From assembly GCF_000188695.1 (NCBI RefSeq), contig NW_004754920.1, positions 999,703 through 1,017,202 on the forward strand: a stretch of 17,500 bases of DNA, in the 5' to 3' direction. Position 1 is the stretch's first letter; every line of letters begins with the position of its first letter. The notes beneath the pieces are model-generated. The model ran no database searches. It worked only from the letters and a program-made list of their open reading frames with translations, and was not told where the DNA came from. A program made the position numbers and the translations under genes. Positions 16,039 to 17,500 of this stretch are shown one piece after another. Source of the stretch: Salpingoeca rosetta. Taxonomy: Eukaryota > Opisthokonta > Choanoflagellata > Craspedida > Salpingoecidae.

Positions 16039-17500
16039 TCACCGCTTTTGCTGCTGCTGTTGGTGTGAGTGGGCTGCTGCTGGCCCGTGTCGTCCTTCGT
16101 CTATCAGCTCAACGGCGGAGGTCAGTAGCGCTGCGGCCGTCTTGGCAAGGGCGCGTGCACCGATTGAATCCGAAGCCGCCAGAGTTGCGGTATCCGAGGG
16201 CGAAGGGAGGGACTGCAGGAGTACTTGAGAGAACTGGCATGCAGCGCCAACAACGGCGGCGTCCATGGCGTGGTGCTGTAGCGCCTCAGCCAAGGCTTCG
16301 AGGATGCCCAGGTCCACAACCTCGCGCACAAGCGCGTCGCCCTCATCGCTCCGCAGGATGAGCTTGGTCAGAACCTTGCAAGCTGCTCGCTGGATGCAGG
16401 GTACGCGCGTGTGGGTGTGCATGGCGGTGGCGATGGCGGAAACAGCGCCAGCACGCACCAAGGGCTCGTGTTGCATGTCAGGGTCCCGAGTAAGCCGTCG
16501 CAGAATCCTGCAGCCGTATGCTTGGATGGCATCGTCTCCTTGATGGTGCCACATTGCCGTGAGCACGGGTTCAGGGATGCGTTCCCGCAGCAGACAGCGC
16601 ATGCTGTGCTCGTCCTCCCCGGCGTCCAGCTGCTCTTCTCGTGGGTGCTGCTGCTTGCGTGTGCTAAAGAGAAACGACATCACACGGTCCAGGATGCGAC
16701 AGCCTAGTCGCTGCAACTCGCATACGCGCGGGTGGGCACGCATGACGCCAAGGACGGTGTTCACAGCAAGTTGATCCCGTGCAAGGCAGCACACAATGCT
16801 GGTGGGACTCTCGATGCTGCAGGCAACAAGGGCGGCGAGCGCGGCCGTCGCTCCTTCAGGACAGGACATGTGCTCCTGTGCATCACTCGTGAGGCGGCGA
16901 ACGCACGCCCGCGAGTCATCACGCCCCTCGTCCGTGCGGGTTTTTGCAGCGTGCTTGTCGTCGGCGCCGTTGCCATCGTCGCTCGTGCCCACGCTGCTGG
17001 TCTCAGCTTCTTCGTACAGCGTCGGCAGCGTCGGGGCTACTGTGCAATGTTTCGGGACGACAGATGGTGTTGGTGCTGCTGGTCGCAGTTGTGTTGGTGC
17101 TGCTGGCTGTGGTTGTGTTGGTGCTGCTGGCCGCAGTTGTGTTGGTGCTGCTGGTCGCAGTTGTGTTGGTGCTGCTGGCTGTGGTTGTGTTGGTGCTGAA
17201 GGAGCTGGGTTGCTGCCACAGCTGGTTACTCTTGCCATCGCCGCCTCGATGGTGTGCAGGACCTGTTGTGGTGGCGTCGTCCTGGCCTCTGACGAGGAGG
17301 ATGGTAACGTGTGTGCTAGCCAGGCGCACGAATGCAAGCGGGACGTCGAGAGGATGCGCTGGCTGGCCCAGTACTTGAAGCGGTGGCACATGTGCACAAG
17401 CACGATCGGCGTGTTGGCTTGCAAAATGTAACGCAGCTCGTCGTGACTGCTGAACATGTCGCAGGTGCGCTTGCCGAAGAGCTTTGACCCGAGCAGCACA
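16039..17500 (-). CDS. Armadillo-repeat protein, N-terminus outside the window
   Basis: One open frame of 487 codons runs from the right edge to a TGA at 16039, so the protein is at least 486 residues and the true start is to the right. Residues 215-455 of the visible part are armadillo-like: paired helices with IQAYGCRILRRLT (about 321-333), LVRAGAVSAIATAM and IQRAACKVLTKLIL. They should form a right-handed superhelix for protein binding. Residues 102-145 are five 8-residue tandem units (APTQLRPA/APTQPQPA). Residues 1-66 (VLLGSKLFGKRTCDMFSS, then ELRYILQANTPIVLVHM) resemble the second half of a TIR-type domain, with a strand, Cys, helix and TPIV strand; this is tentative. The tail is Ala-rich, then His/Gln-rich. 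Function is not identifiable. Confidence 0.75.
   Translation of the reverse strand, partial: VLLGSKLFGKRTCDMFSSHDELRYILQANTPIVLVHMCHRFKYWASQRILSTSRLHSCAWLAHTLPSSSSEARTTPPQQVLHTIEAAMARVTSCGSNPAPSAPTQPQPAAPTQLRPAAPTQLRPAAPTQPQPAAPTQLRPAAPTPSVVPKHCTVAPTLPTLYEEAETSSVGTSDDGNGADDKHAAKTRTDEGRDDSRACVRRLTSDAQEHMSCPEGATAALAALVACSIESPTSIVCCLARDQLAVNTVLGVMRAHPRVCELQRLGCRILDRVMSFLFSTRKQQHPREEQLDAGEDEHSMRCLLRERIPEPVLTAMWHHQGDDAIQAYGCRILRRLTRDPDMQHEPLVRAGAVSAIATAMHTHTRVPCIQRAACKVLTKLILRSDEGDALVREVVDLGILEALAEALQHHAMDAAVVGAACQFSQVLLQSLPSPSDTATLAASDSIGARALAKTAAALLTSAVELIDEGRHGPAAAHSHQQQQQKR
17070..17189 (-). repeat. In-frame 24-bp tandem repeat, five copies, in the ARM gene
   Basis: Five 24-bp units beginning TTGGTGCTGCTGG on the plus strand encode 8-residue Pro/Ala/Gln units. 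Two unit types alternate: three with CGCAGTTGTG (Leu-Arg) and two with TGTGGTTGTG (Pro-Gln), in plus-strand order LR, PQ, LR, LR, PQ. A sixth, degenerate copy follows. It links the TIR-like segment to the armadillo part. Confidence 0.9.

Overview
The window looks like nuclear DNA of a unicellular holozoan, most likely a choanoflagellate (Salpingoeca/Monosiga type). It is GC-rich with compact genes. Introns are GT-AG and spliceosomal, and one recognisable AATAAA signal is present. Intron density ranges from zero (both actins, OGFOD1, GT11, and the visible part of the ARM gene) to fourteen in about 4.3 kb. The strongest taxonomic clue is a PICK1 orthologue (PDZ plus arfaptin-type BAR domain), a family associated with animals and their relatives. 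Poly(TG)/(CA) simple repeats fill much of the non-coding DNA. The taxon is an inference; the genes are read directly from the sequence.

Layout, left to right: a TG/TGTC tract (1-135); divergent actin 1 (+, 642-1781); a TG...CA convergent gap; an OGFOD1/Tpa1-type ribosomal prolyl hydroxylase (-, 2433-4265); a 299-bp divergent promoter gap; a four-exon ferrochelatase (+, 4565-7011) with AATAAA at 7193; a second TG...CA convergent gap; a GT11 fucosyltransferase-like type II membrane protein (-, 7378-8739); divergent actin 2 (-, 9273-10400); a 15-exon PICK1 orthologue (-, 11039-15373), reconstructed here exon by exon with all phases matching; a 665-bp gap without genes; and the 3' part of an armadillo-repeat gene (-, 16039 to beyond the right edge).

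The genes are not an operon-like pathway; they are independent eukaryotic genes. Two themes stand out. First, the two actin paralogues are divergent in different parts of the nucleotide site: actin 1 has altered phosphate loops, and actin 2 has lost both catalytic residues Gln137 and His161. They share a Gly15-to-Phe change and blocks of near-identical DNA. Second, the simple repeats are polarised relative to transcription. The sense strand is TG-rich just after every stop codon visible here (seven of seven, two weakly) and in most introns soon after the 5' splice site. It is CA or AC-rich upstream of every visible start codon (six of six). A short diverged promoter-like segment is also duplicated upstream of GT11 and of actin 2. 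The ferrochelatase has bacterial-type active-site motifs, lacks the animal [2Fe-2S] C-terminal tail and carries a 260-residue N-terminal extension.
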